NCBI GenBank assembly: GCA_020634755.1
Contig: JACKBC010000045.1
Span: forward strand, 1 to 54,958
DNA: 54,958 nucleotides
Source: Caldilineaceae bacterium
Lineage (GTDB): Bacteria; Chloroflexota; Anaerolineae; Caldilineales; Caldilineaceae
Reading direction: 5' to 3'
Positions 33,296 through 41,510 of this stretch are shown one piece after another (within the stretch, counting starts at the first letter, position 1; every line of letters begins with the position of its first letter). The notes beneath the pieces are model-generated. The model did no database searches. It was not told the DNA's origin and saw nothing but the letters and a program-made list of their open reading frames with translations. The position numbers were made by a program, and so were the translations under genes.

Positions 33296-34651
33296 GTGTT
33301 TGAAAACCTAAGCGATAAACTCCAAAATGTCTTCGATCGGTTGGCCAGCAAGGGCAAGCTGAGCGAAAATGATGTAAATGTTGCCATGCGCGAGGTACGG
33401 CTGGCGCTGTTGGAGGCGGATGTCCACTTTAAGGTGGTCAAGGATTTTGTCAGCCGCGTCAAAGAGCGTTGCGTTGGCGCGGAAGTAATGCAGAGCCTGA
33501 CGCCAGCCCAGCAGGTGGTGAAAATTGTCAACGAAGAATTGGTGGCGCTGCTGGGGACGGCAGAGCCGCTCAATCTTTCGGGGCCGTCGCCGCATGTGAT
33601 TATGCTGGTGGGTTTGCAGGGCGCTGGTAAGACCACCATGGCTGCCAAGCTGGCCACGCACCTGCGCAAGTCCGGTCAGCGCCCACTGCTGGTGGCTGCC
33701 GATATTTACCGACCCGCTGCCATCCAGCAGCTTGAGGTGCTGGGCTCACAAATCGATATTCCGGTCTACAGTGAAGGTACCGATGTGGCGGCCTCCACCA
33801 TTGCCAAGAATGCGCTGAAACTGGCGCGCGAAAAGGCCTACACCGTTGTCATTTTAGATACGGCTGGACGTCTGCAAATTGATGACCAAATGATGCAGGA
33901 GCTGGAGCAGGTCAAAATGGTCAGCAAGCCAGCGGATATTCTGCTGGTGGTTGATGCCATGACCGGCCAGGAAGCTGTCCAGGTGGCCGATGGGTTTAAC
34001 CAACGCGTTGCCATTACGGGCTTGATTATGACCAAGATCGATGGCGACGCGCGCGGTGGCGCCGCACTGAGCGTGCGTGAAGTCACTGGCGTGCCCATCA
34101 AATTCTTAGGTACCGGCGAGAAGATCTCTGATCTGGAGTTGTTTGTGCCAGACCGGTTGGCTGGTCGAATTTTGGGCATGGGGGATGTGCTCAGCTTGAT
34201 CGAGCGGGCACAAGATAATATTACCGAAGAAGATGCGCTGGCCATGGAGCAGAAGCTGCAAGAAGGTCAGTTCGATTTAGACGACTTTCTCGATCAGCTG
34301 CGCCAAATTAAGAAGCTTGGCCCGTTGCAAGACATTCTAAAGATGATTCCCGGCGTCAACCGCATGGCGAAAGAAATTGATATTGGCGATGCTGAGGGCA
34401 GCCTCAAAAAGACGGAAGCCATTATCAGCAGTATGACTCTGAAAGAGCGGCGTTCGCCCGATCTTCTCAATGGCAGCCGTCGCCGGCGTATTGCGGCAGG
34501 CAGCGGCACTACCGTGCAGGACGTCAATATGTTGGTCAAGCAGTTCCGCGAAATGCAAAAAATGATGAAACAGATGGGCATTATGGGCGGCAGAGGCAAA
34601 CGACGCCGTGGCGCCGAACGTAATCTCATGAAAATGTTTGGTATGGATTAA
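33296..34651 (+). CDS. ffh: Signal recognition particle protein Ffh
   Basis: 451-aa SRP54 GTPase that binds signal sequences and 4.5S RNA and delivers ribosomes to the membrane. The N domain starts MFENLSDKLQNVFDRLASKG. The G domain shows VGLQGAGKTT (P-loop, about 103-112), DIYRPAAIQQLEVLG, LDTAGRLQIDD and TKIDGDARGGAALS, followed by FLGTGEKISDLELF. The Met-rich M domain (from about 325) includes MIPGVNRMAKEID, RRSPDLLNGSRRRRIAAGSG and MQKMMKQMGIMGGRGKRRRG, which bind RNA and signal peptides. It starts with GTG. It leads the block ffh-rpsP-khpA, the usual bacterial order. Confidence 0.98.
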   Translation: MFENLSDKLQNVFDRLASKGKLSENDVNVAMREVRLALLEADVHFKVVKDFVSRVKERCVGAEVMQSLTPAQQVVKIVNEELVALLGTAEPLNLSGPSPHVIMLVGLQGAGKTTMAAKLATHLRKSGQRPLLVAADIYRPAAIQQLEVLGSQIDIPVYSEGTDVAASTIAKNALKLAREKAYTVVILDTAGRLQIDDQMMQELEQVKMVSKPADILLVVDAMTGQEAVQVADGFNQRVAITGLIMTKIDGDARGGAALSVREVTGVPIKFLGTGEKISDLELFVPDRLAGRILGMGDVLSLIERAQDNITEEDALAMEQKLQEGQFDLDDFLDQLRQIKKLGPLQDILKMIPGVNRMAKEIDIGDAEGSLKKTEAIISSMTLKERRSPDLLNGSRRRRIAAGSGTTVQDVNMLVKQFREMQKMMKQMGIMGGRGKRRRGAERNLMKMFGMD

Positions 34652-34738
34652 CGTTTTGTTGAATATCGCTCGTCCGCTTCCTCTCGATATCGGGATGACC
34701 AGGACGGGGTAAACAATTGCTATCAAAAGGAGATTAGA

Positions 34739-35182
34739 GTGGTTCGTATTCGATTGCGCCGCATGGGCGCCAAAAAGAAGCCATTTTACAGAATTGTCGT
34801 TTCCGATAAGCGCTCGCCGCGCGATGGTCGTTTTATTGAGACCATCGGTACATATGATCCGTTGACGAAACCGGAAACGGTCACGCTGCAGCACGCGCGG
34901 GCCGCTCACTGGTTGGGTGTGGGCGCACAGCCCAGCGAGGCCGTGGCGCGCTTGCTCAAGGGCGCCAGCCTGCTGGACGACCAAGGCAAGCCGGTGCCCT
35001 ATGAAGCTCCCGCTGAGCCCGTTGCCCAGGCTGTCGCCGATGCTCCTGTAGCCGTGGCCGAGCCAGTTGCCGCGGAAGCCGTTGCCGAAGCGGTTGCAGA
35101 AACCACGGCAGACGCCGTTGAAGAAGCAGTTGAAGAAGCTGCGCCAGAAGCCGTTGACGAATCTTCTGAGAGCGATGCATAA
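34739..35182 (+). CDS. rpsP: 30S ribosomal protein S16 with acidic Ala/Val-rich extension
   Basis: 147 aa. The first 85 residues are a standard bS16 (VRIRLRRMGAKKKPFYRIVV, SDKRSPRDGRFIETIGTYDP, SEAVARLLKGASLLDDQGKP). The remaining 62 residues are a low-complexity tail of Ala, Val, Glu and Pro (e.g. AVAEPVAAEAVAEAVAETTA). Usual S16 is 80-90 aa, so this tail is extra; similar acidic tails occur in some lineages. The start is GTG with AAAGGAGA upstream. The stop TAA overlaps the ATG of the next gene by one base, implying coupling. Confidence 0.96.
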   Translation: MVRIRLRRMGAKKKPFYRIVVSDKRSPRDGRFIETIGTYDPLTKPETVTLQHARAAHWLGVGAQPSEAVARLLKGASLLDDQGKPVPYEAPAEPVAQAVADAPVAVAEPVAAEAVAEAVAETTADAVEEAVEEAAPEAVDESSESDA

Positions 35183-35409
35183 TGGAAGAACTCGTCAAAT
35201 TTCTGGCTCAGTCTTTGGTGGAAGAGCCCGATAAGGTCCACGTCTATGTCAAAGAGACGCGCAATGCAGATATCTATAAGCTGCAAGTGGCGTCCGACGA
35301 TGTTGGCCGCGTCATTGGCAAACATGGGCGCGTGGCCAATGCGTTGCGCACTGTGCTACGTGCGGCTAACTTTGACGACGACCGCAATATAATTTTGGAA
35401 ATTGATTGA
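35182..35409 (+). CDS. khpA: KH-domain RNA-binding protein KhpA
   Basis: 75-aa single KH domain. The GxxG loop is visible in RVIGKHGRVANALRTVL, preceded by LVEEPDKVHVYVKETRNADI. KhpA binds RNA, usually with the partner KhpB/Jag, and influences cell division and sRNA activity in Gram-positive bacteria. Here it is placed after rpsP as in most genomes, overlapping its stop codon by one base. A strong terminator follows 22 nt later, so expression is tied to ffh and rpsP more than to rimM. Confidence 0.95.
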   Translation: MEELVKFLAQSLVEEPDKVHVYVKETRNADIYKLQVASDDVGRVIGKHGRVANALRTVLRAANFDDDRNIILEID

Positions 35410-35431
35410 CGCGTTGTAAAGAATTATGATC

Positions 35432-35464
35432 AAAACAGCGGAAGGCCAGCCCTCCGCTGTTTTT
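35432..35464 (+). terminator. Rho-independent terminator between khpA and rimM
   Basis: AAAACAGCGGA (35432-35442) pairs perfectly with TCCGCTGTTTT (35454 region, ending 35464) and ends in a T-run. It follows the khpA stop by 22 nt and precedes the rimM ATG by 36 nt, so rimM may need its own promoter or readthrough. Confidence 0.85.
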
Positions 35465-35500
35465 CATATTTTCAACATAACTATTTTTTTCGGCAACTCT

Positions 35501-36076
35501 ATGGACTCAACTCAACCTGCAAAAACCATTTACATACACCGCAATCAGCGCGTTCACGTGCCGGATGGCTATCTGGCTGTGGGACGCGTCATTGGCGTAC
35601 ACGGGTTGCGTGGCGAAGTGAAAGTGGAGCTACACACCGATTTCCCGGAGCGCTTTCAGCCAGGATTACAGCTTTTTCTGGGTGAAGCATTGCAGCCGGT
35701 CTCCATTCGACAGGCTCGACCGCACAAAGGCCACATGTTGATTTTATTCGACGCATATCACAGCCGCAGCGCAGTGGAAAATATGCGCAATACGTGGCTT
35801 TTTGTGCACGAAGACCATGCCATTGAATTGAGTGAAGATGAGTATTGGGTTCACGATATTGTGGGCCTGGCGGTTTACACAGATGATGGACAGCATTTGG
35901 GGCAGGTGGCGGATGTGCTGGCCACGGGCGCCAATGATGTATATATTGTTGAGCCGGTGGGGCTGATTAACAAAGGGCGTGAAATTTTGTTGCCTGCTAT
36001 TGCCGAAGTCATCCAGCAGGTGGATCTGGCGGCAGGGCGGCTTATTGTCAAGTTGCCGGAAGGTATTTTAGATTAA
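35501..36076 (+). CDS. rimM: Ribosome maturation factor RimM
   Basis: 191-aa protein for 16S rRNA processing and 30S head assembly, binding S19. The N-terminal RimM domain starts at LAVGRVIGVHGLRGEVKVEL with HTDFPERFQPG, and the C-terminal PRC-barrel contains YWVHDIVGLAVYTDDGQHLG, then VADVLATGANDVYIVEP and LLPAIAEVIQQVDLAAGRL. The start is placed at 35501, because the earlier ATG would run through the terminator hairpin. There is no strong ribosome site. The gene follows the khpA terminator and precedes dprA by 6 nt. TrmD, often next to rimM, is absent here. Confidence 0.96.
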   Translation: MDSTQPAKTIYIHRNQRVHVPDGYLAVGRVIGVHGLRGEVKVELHTDFPERFQPGLQLFLGEALQPVSIRQARPHKGHMLILFDAYHSRSAVENMRNTWLFVHEDHAIELSEDEYWVHDIVGLAVYTDDGQHLGQVADVLATGANDVYIVEPVGLINKGREILLPAIAEVIQQVDLAAGRLIVKLPEGILD

Positions 36077-36082
36077 GCCAGC

Positions 36083-37162
36083 ATGGATCAAAAAGCATAC
36101 TGGATTGCCTTTAACAAAGTTGCCGGTATCGGCCCCGCCCGTCTCGATATGCTGATGAAGGCCTGTGGCTCCGTAGAGGCGGCGTGGAAAGCCTCGATTC
36201 GACAACTCAAAGAAGCTGGGCTGGATAAGCGTAGTTTGGAGAGTCTGCTGGAAGCCCGGCGCACCATTGACCCGCAGGCTGAACTGGCGCGCGTTCAGAG
36301 CGCCGACATCCAGGTACTCACCTGGGATGACGCCCATTATCCCGCTAATCTGCGTCAAACCGATGCGCCGCCGCCTGTGCTTTATGTGCGTGGGGAGCTG
36401 TTGCCCAGCGATGAATGGGCTGTGGCGCTGGTGGGAACACGGCGCGCTTCTGCCTATGGTCGGGAAGTAGCACACACGGTCGCTACGGACCTGGCAACCG
36501 CCGGCGTAACCGTTGTCAGCGGATTGGCGCTAGGTGTGGATACCGTGGCGCACAAGGCCGCGTTGGATGCCGGTGGTCGCACAATTGCCGTGCTGGGCAG
36601 CGGGGTGGACCAACTCTATCCGCCGCAGAATCGCGGGCTGGCGCTGAAGATTGCCCAACAAGGCGCGGTGATCAGCGAGTATCCGTTGGGCGTGCGGCCA
36701 GAAGCCAGCAATTTTCCCCCGCGCAATCGCATCATTAGCGGCCTGAGCCGCGGCATTGTGGTCGTGGAAGCCAGCCAGCGCAGCGGCGCGCTGATCACGG
36801 CCAATTTTGCGGCTGAGCAAGGACGCGATGTTTTTGCCGTGCCGGGCAGCATTCTACATCCCGGCAGCGCTGGTTGCAACATGTTAATTCAAAATGGGGC
36901 CACCCCCTTGCTCACATCGAATGATGTCCTCGAACAACTCAATCTGATCCACATTCATGAACTGCAATCCGTCCGTGCAGTTACCCCAACTGACCCGCTT
37001 GAAGAACAGCTTTTAGCTCACTTGACTCGTGAGCCCAGTTCCATTGATGAGATTGTGCGCAACAGCCAAATGTCATCTGCCCAAGTGAGCAGCTTGCTCA
37101 CCATGATGGAGCTAAAGGGCCTGGTGCGCCAGGTGGGCGCAGCGAGCTATGTACGCGCCTAA
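36083..37162 (+). CDS. dprA: DNA-processing protein DprA
   Basis: 359-aa protein that loads RecA on incoming single-stranded DNA during transformation. An N-terminal SAM/HhH-like region includes VAGIGPARLDMLMKACGSVE. The Rossmann-like DprA domain has VALVGTRRASAYGREVAHTV, VVSGLALGVDTVAHKAAL, GGRTIAVLGSGVDQLYPPQN, RPEASNFPPRNRIISGLSRG and VPGSILHPGSAGCNMLI. A C-terminal winged-helix-like segment, DEIVRNSQMSSAQVSSLLTM, completes a normal protein. It begins 6 nt after rimM. No competence genes are beside it. Confidence 0.97.
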   Translation: MDQKAYWIAFNKVAGIGPARLDMLMKACGSVEAAWKASIRQLKEAGLDKRSLESLLEARRTIDPQAELARVQSADIQVLTWDDAHYPANLRQTDAPPPVLYVRGELLPSDEWAVALVGTRRASAYGREVAHTVATDLATAGVTVVSGLALGVDTVAHKAALDAGGRTIAVLGSGVDQLYPPQNRGLALKIAQQGAVISEYPLGVRPEASNFPPRNRIISGLSRGIVVVEASQRSGALITANFAAEQGRDVFAVPGSILHPGSAGCNMLIQNGATPLLTSNDVLEQLNLIHIHELQSVRAVTPTDPLEEQLLAHLTREPSSIDEIVRNSQMSSAQVSSLLTMMELKGLVRQVGAASYVRA

Positions 37163-37404
37163 TTATGGTTATGGTGTACTGCTAATTGTAACAGCTCTGT
37201 AAGATCATAAAGCAGAAAAATTAGATATACTGTCAGGATGAAAGTTTTCACCCCTATCCGGTCTCTAGGATCTGATAGGAGTAAACCTACAATTTATTAT
37301 TCTTTAATATATTATTCACTGATGACTTAGCTGCATGACTGACGCAGCACTGGCGGAACGTGAGCACGGGCATATCGCGTTGAACAAACGGTTCTTATTC
37401 AGGT

Positions 37405-37469
37405 CTTGCGTAAGTCTATAAGTTCCTGATGGCTCTGGGCGTTGCCCAACCGCCATCATACAAGTATTA
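37405..37469 (+). repeat. Family E palindromic element, copy E2
   Basis: CTTGCGTAAG, then GATGGCTCTGGGC, GCCCAACCGCCATC and ACAAGTATTA. GATGGC pairs with GCCATC and GGGC with GCCC. It ends 26 nt before the mannose-1-phosphate guanylyltransferase start. Apart from this, 37163-37495 shows no gene. Confidence 0.6.
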
Positions 37470-37495
37470 TTAGTTACAAAGGAGTGACTAACCGA

Positions 37496-38572
37496 ATGCA
37501 CATTGTAATTCTTGCTGGCGGTGTGGGAACGCGGCTCTGGCCGCGCAGCCGCCACGCTCGCCCCAAGCAGTTTAGCGACATCACTGGTGATGGGCGCACC
37601 ATGATTCAAGCCACCGTAGATCGCGTGGCGCCGCTGACCCCCTATGATCAGATTTATGTGGTCACCGGACAGCAATACGCAGAGTTGACTGCTGAGCAGT
37701 TGCCTCAGATTCCAAAAAATAATATTATTATTGAGCCCAGTGGGCGCAATACGGGGCCGGCCATTGGTTTGGCCTGTATGCACCTGTATAAACGGGACCC
37801 GAACGCCACGGTGGCTTTTATCCATTCTGATCACGTGATGACGCGTGAAGATTGTTTCCGCACCGCTTTGCAGCGAGGCGCCGCGGCCGCTGCGGAAGGA
37901 TATCTGGTCACGCTGGGCATTCAGCCGGATTCGCCGCACACCGGTTATGGGTATATTAAGCGTGATAGCGTAATTCTCCCGGCGGAACAGGGTGAACAAC
38001 CTGTTTATCGCGTGGGGCGCTTCTTAGAAAAGCCAGATTTGGCCACGGCGCAAAGTTTCCTGAGCGAAGGGTGCTATTACTGGAACGGCGGTATTTTTAT
38101 CTGCCGCGTGGATCGCATGTTGGCTGAATTGGCGCGACAGTTGCCGGAAGGGTATGCGCACCTGCAAGAAATTGGCGCCAGTTTAGGCGCGCCCAATGCC
38201 GAGGAAGTCTTGCTGGCTCAGTGGGCGCAAATGCCCAATATTAGCATTGATCATGCCGTGATGGAGGGCGCTGAATGTGTGGCAGTGACGCCGCTGGATG
38301 CCGGCTGGAACGATGTGGGCAGTTGGGATGCACTGGAAGTTGTATTGCCGTGTGATGAAAATGACAATTGTGTTGCCAAAGGCAATTTGATTGCAGAAGA
38401 TAGCTGCGGTAATATAGTCTACAGCGACAAAACGGTAGCGCTCATTGGCATGAACGATCTGGTAGTTGTGGAAACGGAAGACGCGTTACTGGTCGGTCCC
38501 AAGTCGCAAATGCAAAAAGTAAAAAATATTGTGGAAGCGCTTAAGGCCCAAGGGCGCCACGATCTATTGTAG
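37496..38572 (+). CDS. manC: Mannose-1-phosphate guanylyltransferase
   Basis: 358-aa nucleotidyltransferase that makes GDP-mannose from GTP and mannose-1-phosphate for surface polysaccharides. The signature AGGVGTRLWPRSRHARPKQF (residues 7-26) contains the GTP-binding loop and catalytic Lys. Further motifs are IEPSGRNTGPAIGLAC, FIHSDHVM, FLEKPDLATAQSFLSEGCYY, WNGGIFICR and DAGWNDVGSWDAL. The protein ends after the left-handed beta-helix and has no phosphomannose isomerase domain, so it is the monofunctional type. AAAGGAGTGAC precedes the ATG; a GTG 12 bases earlier is a less likely start. Confidence 0.95.
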   Translation: MHIVILAGGVGTRLWPRSRHARPKQFSDITGDGRTMIQATVDRVAPLTPYDQIYVVTGQQYAELTAEQLPQIPKNNIIIEPSGRNTGPAIGLACMHLYKRDPNATVAFIHSDHVMTREDCFRTALQRGAAAAAEGYLVTLGIQPDSPHTGYGYIKRDSVILPAEQGEQPVYRVGRFLEKPDLATAQSFLSEGCYYWNGGIFICRVDRMLAELARQLPEGYAHLQEIGASLGAPNAEEVLLAQWAQMPNISIDHAVMEGAECVAVTPLDAGWNDVGSWDALEVVLPCDENDNCVAKGNLIAEDSCGNIVYSDKTVALIGMNDLVVVETEDALLVGPKSQMQKVKNIVEALKAQGRHDLL

Positions 38573-38635
38573 ATCCTCTTTCGAACCCCACGCTGGTTTA
38601 CGCTTTGAGGGAGGGTCCCTTCGAGGAGTACGTTG

Positions 38636-40285
38636 ATGCAATCAAACCAGCGGTTTCAGGCCCAAGTGCGGAGCGGTGTACAAAGAGCCAATGAGCGGAT
38701 TGGCGCACGGTTGCAAAATGGTGCGCCAATCTTCTCAGCAGGGCATTTGGTCAGCGCCCTCATTGGATTAGCTATTGGTCTCTTCCTGGCCTGGCAGGTC
38801 TGGCCTGTCCAGTGGGAGGGCGCTCGCCCTGCCGATCTAGACCCCGATGCCAAAGCCCAATATATAGCCGCCGTGGCCGATGCGTACGTGGCCAGTGGCG
38901 AGGACGCCAACGCGCGCCTGCTGGCGCAGCGTCGCCTACAGGGCATGGATTTGGCCACGGATATCCCCAATGCGGTCTCCTATTTTGAACAGAGCTTGCA
39001 GGGAAGTGCGGCAAACCAAACCGCGGATACCTATCAACAAAATATGCAGAACGATGGCAATATTCGCATCAGCTATTTGATGCGCATGGCCAGCGGTTTG
39101 GGTGTCGATGTGCAGGCGCCCTCTGTGTTTGCCGATGCGAATAATGGCAACTCTGGTGAAGGCAATGAGGTGAATGTGGCGCCTGCGGAGGATAGCAGCA
39201 CGACCACTTCAGCTGCTGATGAGACGTCGGCTATCGACCAGTTTAGTACCAGCAATACCTTCCGGTTGCTTCTGTCTGGCCTGACCTCTTTGCTGCTGGT
39301 ATTGGGCGGGCTCTACATTCTGTTGCGCTTGGCCCGCGCCAATAATTGGCTGCCATTTGCCACGCAAGGCGCTGCGCCCCCTGCTAACGCTAATGTGGTG
39401 CGCCCCGCCGAAAGCATGTCCGACCGCGAATTGATTAGCTCTTATTCACAATCAAAAACAAACGTCGAGCCTTTTGCGCAGGACGATGTGCCGCCCGATG
39501 AATTTACCCAATATCGACCGCGGCCGGCCGCGGAACAGCGTGGCGCTCGGGAATCCGAATATCATGAATCTGTGGCGCCGTTTGAGCGCACTCAGCAGGC
39601 GTTTGACGACGAAGCGGATGCTGATTATGAAGGCGAGCGTTACGACGACAATTATCGATATGCCGACGAAGAGGGGGATGATGAGGCGACGCGGCGCGAT
39701 TTTGAGCGCCCCGTCTATCATCGGTCGGCAACGGGTGCGGTTAGCGGCTACCAGGACAGCGGCTATCAGGACAATGATGATGATGAGTGGGCTGAGGAAG
39801 ACGATGAAGCCGCGGCCGCGGGAATCATGGACCAGTACATCACCCACTATGAACAGGGCGCGCTGGATTATGAAGAGCGGCGCAACATCCTTAGCGATGA
39901 GGCGGACGCCGTGGGCGTTTCCCTGGGTGAATATGGCATTGGGGTCAACTACAAAAATGGCATTCTGGGTTCCGACCCCAGCCAAGTGATCGCGATGGAT
40001 ATTTGGCTGTTTGACAAGACCGACGACAAAAACGCTACGTATAAGACGCAAGTGCTGCTTAGCGAATATGCCACTCAGCAAGATGATGTTAAAGAGGTAT
40101 TGGTGGGCGATGCTGCCAGCAATGAGCCCGTATTGCCTCACGAGGGCATGACCTTTCAGCTGGCGGGCAAAAATCTGCTGCTTGATTGCGAAATCCTGGT
40201 GGCGGAATTTACCGATGTTGAGGATGCCCCCGGCATTTTTGATACATTAGAAGTACAGTTTACGCTGCGGCGGCATGGCGCGTAG
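38636..40285 (+). CDS. Uncharacterised acidic membrane protein
   Basis: 549-aa protein I cannot name. The first 30 residues are basic. A membrane helix follows at about 36-54 (HLVSALIGLAIGLFLAWQV), then an extracytoplasmic helical region of about 130 residues (AADLDP-type acidic Gln/Asn-rich). A second helix is LLLSGLTSLLLVLGGLYILL (about 208-227). After it comes a long acidic, Tyr/Asp/Glu-rich disordered stretch (YDDNYRYADEEGDDEATRRD). Residues 405-549 form a compact C-terminal domain (YGIGVNYKNGILGSDPSQVI, AMDIWLFDKTDDKNATYKTQ). GAGGAG lies 7 nt before the ATG. It follows manC by 63 bp and converges with the dGTPase gene. Confidence 0.75.
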   Translation: MQSNQRFQAQVRSGVQRANERIGARLQNGAPIFSAGHLVSALIGLAIGLFLAWQVWPVQWEGARPADLDPDAKAQYIAAVADAYVASGEDANARLLAQRRLQGMDLATDIPNAVSYFEQSLQGSAANQTADTYQQNMQNDGNIRISYLMRMASGLGVDVQAPSVFADANNGNSGEGNEVNVAPAEDSSTTTSAADETSAIDQFSTSNTFRLLLSGLTSLLLVLGGLYILLRLARANNWLPFATQGAAPPANANVVRPAESMSDRELISSYSQSKTNVEPFAQDDVPPDEFTQYRPRPAAEQRGARESEYHESVAPFERTQQAFDDEADADYEGERYDDNYRYADEEGDDEATRRDFERPVYHRSATGAVSGYQDSGYQDNDDDEWAEEDDEAAAAGIMDQYITHYEQGALDYEERRNILSDEADAVGVSLGEYGIGVNYKNGILGSDPSQVIAMDIWLFDKTDDKNATYKTQVLLSEYATQQDDVKEVLVGDAASNEPVLPHEGMTFQLAGKNLLLDCEILVAEFTDVEDAPGIFDTLEVQFTLRRHGA

Positions 40286-40312
40286 ATGCGTTTTGGGGCA
40301 GAGCGCAGAAAT

Positions 40313-41491
40313 TTACACGCGCTCTTCAGGATCATAGAGCCGCTTATGTTCCTGGATGGCGTAGCGGTCAGTCATGCCGGCCAGATAATCGCACACAATG
40401 CGATGTAAATTGCCGCCATCGCCAGCCGATTCATGACGCAGCTTTTCCTGCACGCTATCCGGCAGTTGCAGCGGCTCTTCCACATAGGCCTCAAACAGCT
40501 CGCGCAACACGCGCTCGGCTTTGGTCGCCATGCGCACCACGCGATAGTGACGATAGAAATTGGCGTATAGATAACTCTTCAACTCGGCATTTAGCTCATC
40601 CATTTGGGCCGAATAGCCGGCCACATTATGGGGCAGCGCCTTTAGCTCGTCCAGCGAAGTAATGTCATTTTGCTCAATATTGCGCGCCGTGGCTGCAATG
40701 GTATCGCTCACTTCTACACCCACCAGCCGCCGAATAAAACGATGGCGCAACATGTCGTCTGTGCCCAAAGCGGCAACGTCTGTTTCCCCCAGGCTGGTCA
40801 TGATTTGCTGGGCAATGGCTAGCTTGCCCACCTCGGTTGGCTTCAATATGCCGCTGCGCAGACCATCATCCATGTCGCTGGTGTTATAGGCGATCTCGTC
40901 GGCCAAATTGCTCAATTGACATTCCAACGTGCCGCGTACCTCAGGGTCATAATCGCGGGCATCCACCAGATCGTATGATGTATCGTGCTTCACCACGCCC
41001 TCGCGCACTTCGTACGTCAAGTTGAGGCCTGGGTGATCCGGATAGCGCTGTTCCAACTTGGTGATAATGCGATAGGTCTGTTTCTGGTGATCGTAGCCGC
41101 CGTGAAAGCGCATGAGGTCGTTGAGCGTGGCTTCTCCCACATGGCCAAAGGGCGGATGGCCTAAATCGTGGGCCAGGCAGATGGCTTCGATGAGGTCTTC
41201 GTTGCAGCCCAGCGCGCGCGCCAGCGTACGCCCCACCTGCGCCACTTCAATGCTGTGCGTCAGCCGGTTGCGGTAGTGATCTCCCTCGGAATAGACAAAG
41301 ACCTGCGTTTTATATTCCAGCCGCCGAAACGCCGTGGTGTGAATAATGCGATCGCGATCGCGCTGATAGCTGGTGCGGTACTCATGCTCAGTTTCAGGAT
41401 AGACGCGGCCGCGGCTTTGGCTGCTGCGCATGGCGTAGGGCGCTAAATATTGCTCTTCGCGCTGCTCCAGCTGTTGACGGTCGATGATCAT
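40313..41491 (-). CDS. Deoxyguanosinetriphosphate triphosphohydrolase-like protein (dGTPase, HD domain)
   Basis: 392-aa metal-dependent HD phosphohydrolase that cleaves dNTPs to the nucleoside and triphosphate. The early segment FRRLEYKTQVFVYSEGDHYR with NRLTHSIEVAQVGRTLAR gives the first His, and LAHDLGHPPFGHVGE the HD pair and a third His. DEIAYNTSDMDDGLRSG supplies the last Asp. ATG 41489-41491 is preferred because it begins the family N-terminus and has GGGGGAAAA upstream; the longer ORF overlaps the SDR gene. It lies 19 nt downstream of the SDR gene and shares its direction. Substrate preference among dNTPs is unknown. Confidence 0.93.
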   Translation of the reverse strand: MIIDRQQLEQREEQYLAPYAMRSSQSRGRVYPETEHEYRTSYQRDRDRIIHTTAFRRLEYKTQVFVYSEGDHYRNRLTHSIEVAQVGRTLARALGCNEDLIEAICLAHDLGHPPFGHVGEATLNDLMRFHGGYDHQKQTYRIITKLEQRYPDHPGLNLTYEVREGVVKHDTSYDLVDARDYDPEVRGTLECQLSNLADEIAYNTSDMDDGLRSGILKPTEVGKLAIAQQIMTSLGETDVAALGTDDMLRHRFIRRLVGVEVSDTIAATARNIEQNDITSLDELKALPHNVAGYSAQMDELNAELKSYLYANFYRHYRVVRMATKAERVLRELFEAYVEEPLQLPDSVQEKLRHESAGDGGNLHRIVCDYLAGMTDRYAIQEHKRLYDPEERV

Positions 41492-41510
41492 AATATTTTC
41501 CCCCCGCGAC

